Part shown: piece after piece, positions 6,513-6,775 of the stretch | Layout: the number at the start of each line of letters is the position of its first letter | How positions within the stretch are numbered: position 1 is the first letter of the stretch | NCBI GenBank assembly: GCA_017987055.1 | Contig: JAGNUJ010000082.1 | Coordinates: forward strand, 1 to 6,775 | DNA: 6,775 nucleotides | Direction of reading: 5' to 3' | DNA from: Giesbergeria sp. | GTDB lineage: Bacteria; Pseudomonadota; Gammaproteobacteria; Burkholderiales; Burkholderiaceae_C | Translations under genes and position numbers: made by a program | The notes under the pieces: generated by a model | The model's input: the letters and a program-made list of their open reading frames with translations, nothing else | Told to the model about the DNA's origin: nothing | Database searches by the model: none

Positions 6513-6775
6513 GAAGCGCGCCAGACCGCCGCTGGTGCAAGTTGGGAAACCAAGCACTGGAGGAACGTCCGGACTGCACAGGACAGCGTAGCAGCTAACG
6601 GCTGCCCACCGTGAGGTGAGGATTAGAGCAACAGAGACGAGCCGATTAAGTTCGGGTGAAACGGGCAATCTCTACGCGCAGCAATACCAAGTAGGCCAAC
6701 GTTGATGTGGTTCCGCAGAGTTGGCGGGTAGGTAGCATTGAGCCGTGGTGGCGACACCCGGCCCAGATTAATGGC
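6513..6775 (+). ncRNA. rnpB: RNase P RNA, class A, 3' end cut by the window
   Basis: This is the catalytic RNA of ribonuclease P, which removes 5' leaders from pre-tRNAs. Conserved features appear in order. The 5' end GAAGCGCGCCAGACC corresponds to E. coli GAAGCUGACCAGAC. Next is a P3 hairpin around the GAAA loop at 6546-6549. The core P4 sequence is GGAGGAACGTCCGG (6559-6572). P8 is GCAGC-TAACG-GCTGC (6591-6605) and P9 is CACC-GTGA-GGTG (6607-6618). The universally conserved ACAGAGA is at 6631-6637. A distal stem is GCCAAC/GTTGGC (6695-6700 and 6720-6725). P18 is GGTG-GCGA-CACC (6747-6758). The final core block AGATTAATGGC is at 6765-6775. The GGC at the window edge should start the 3' strand of P2, pairing with GCC near 6528. 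Roughly the last 50 or more bases are missing. The specificity domain is compact, with only a 4-bp P12 tip (6642-6655). The 5' end is uncertain by about 2 bases. Confidence 0.95.

Noticed and set aside
6462..6668. A 68-codon frame on the minus strand inside rnpB
   Set aside because: It overlaps a clearly structured RNase P RNA on the other strand and has no recognisable protein features.

Overview
The window is GC-rich chromosomal DNA, most likely from a betaproteobacterium of the order Burkholderiales, probably family Comamonadaceae. Three things suggest this: the protein sequences and codon use, an RNase P RNA of the compact betaproteobacterial form, and an intergenic element resembling ones I recall from Comamonadaceae. 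The family call is inference, made without database searches.

Layout, left to right. (1) The last 41 codons of an HtpX-type M48 membrane protease lie on + (1-126). (2) A minus-strand pair converges on it after a 7-base gap. A COG2509-type FAD-dependent dehydrogenase of unknown function (679-2508) is followed by a YhhQ/VUT-family queuosine-precursor transporter (134-682), with an ATGA start/stop overlap. (3) A 281-base gene-free gap (2509-2789) holds a 20-codon remnant of the C-terminus of a universal stress protein on the minus strand (2608-2667), whose upstream part is missing. (4) A 617-residue methyl-accepting chemotaxis protein lies on + (2790-4643). It is an orphan here, with no che genes nearby. 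(5) Between it and the next gene are a 9-bp tandem duplication, an 11-bp imperfect inverted repeat and an A/T-flanked bidirectional terminator (4757-4784). (6) The minus strand carries O-acetylserine sulfhydrylase cysK (4804-5721) downstream of a class I SAM-dependent methyltransferase (5814-6437). (7) Divergent from the methyltransferase is rnpB, the RNase P RNA, on + (from about 6513 and running off the right end).

Most of this is ordinary housekeeping DNA: protein quality control, tRNA-modification precursor uptake, cysteine synthesis and tRNA 5' processing. The least ordinary part is the chemoreceptor block, which sits between a truncated usp remnant on its left and repeat-like DNA on its right. 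That fits a gene gained by recombination that removed most of a usp gene. I see no phage, CRISPR, toxin-antitoxin or biosynthetic system, and no convincing undescribed multi-gene system. The best leads are the chemoreceptor breakpoint, the conserved but uncharacterised dehydrogenase coupled to the transporter, and the competing hairpins in the cysK leader.
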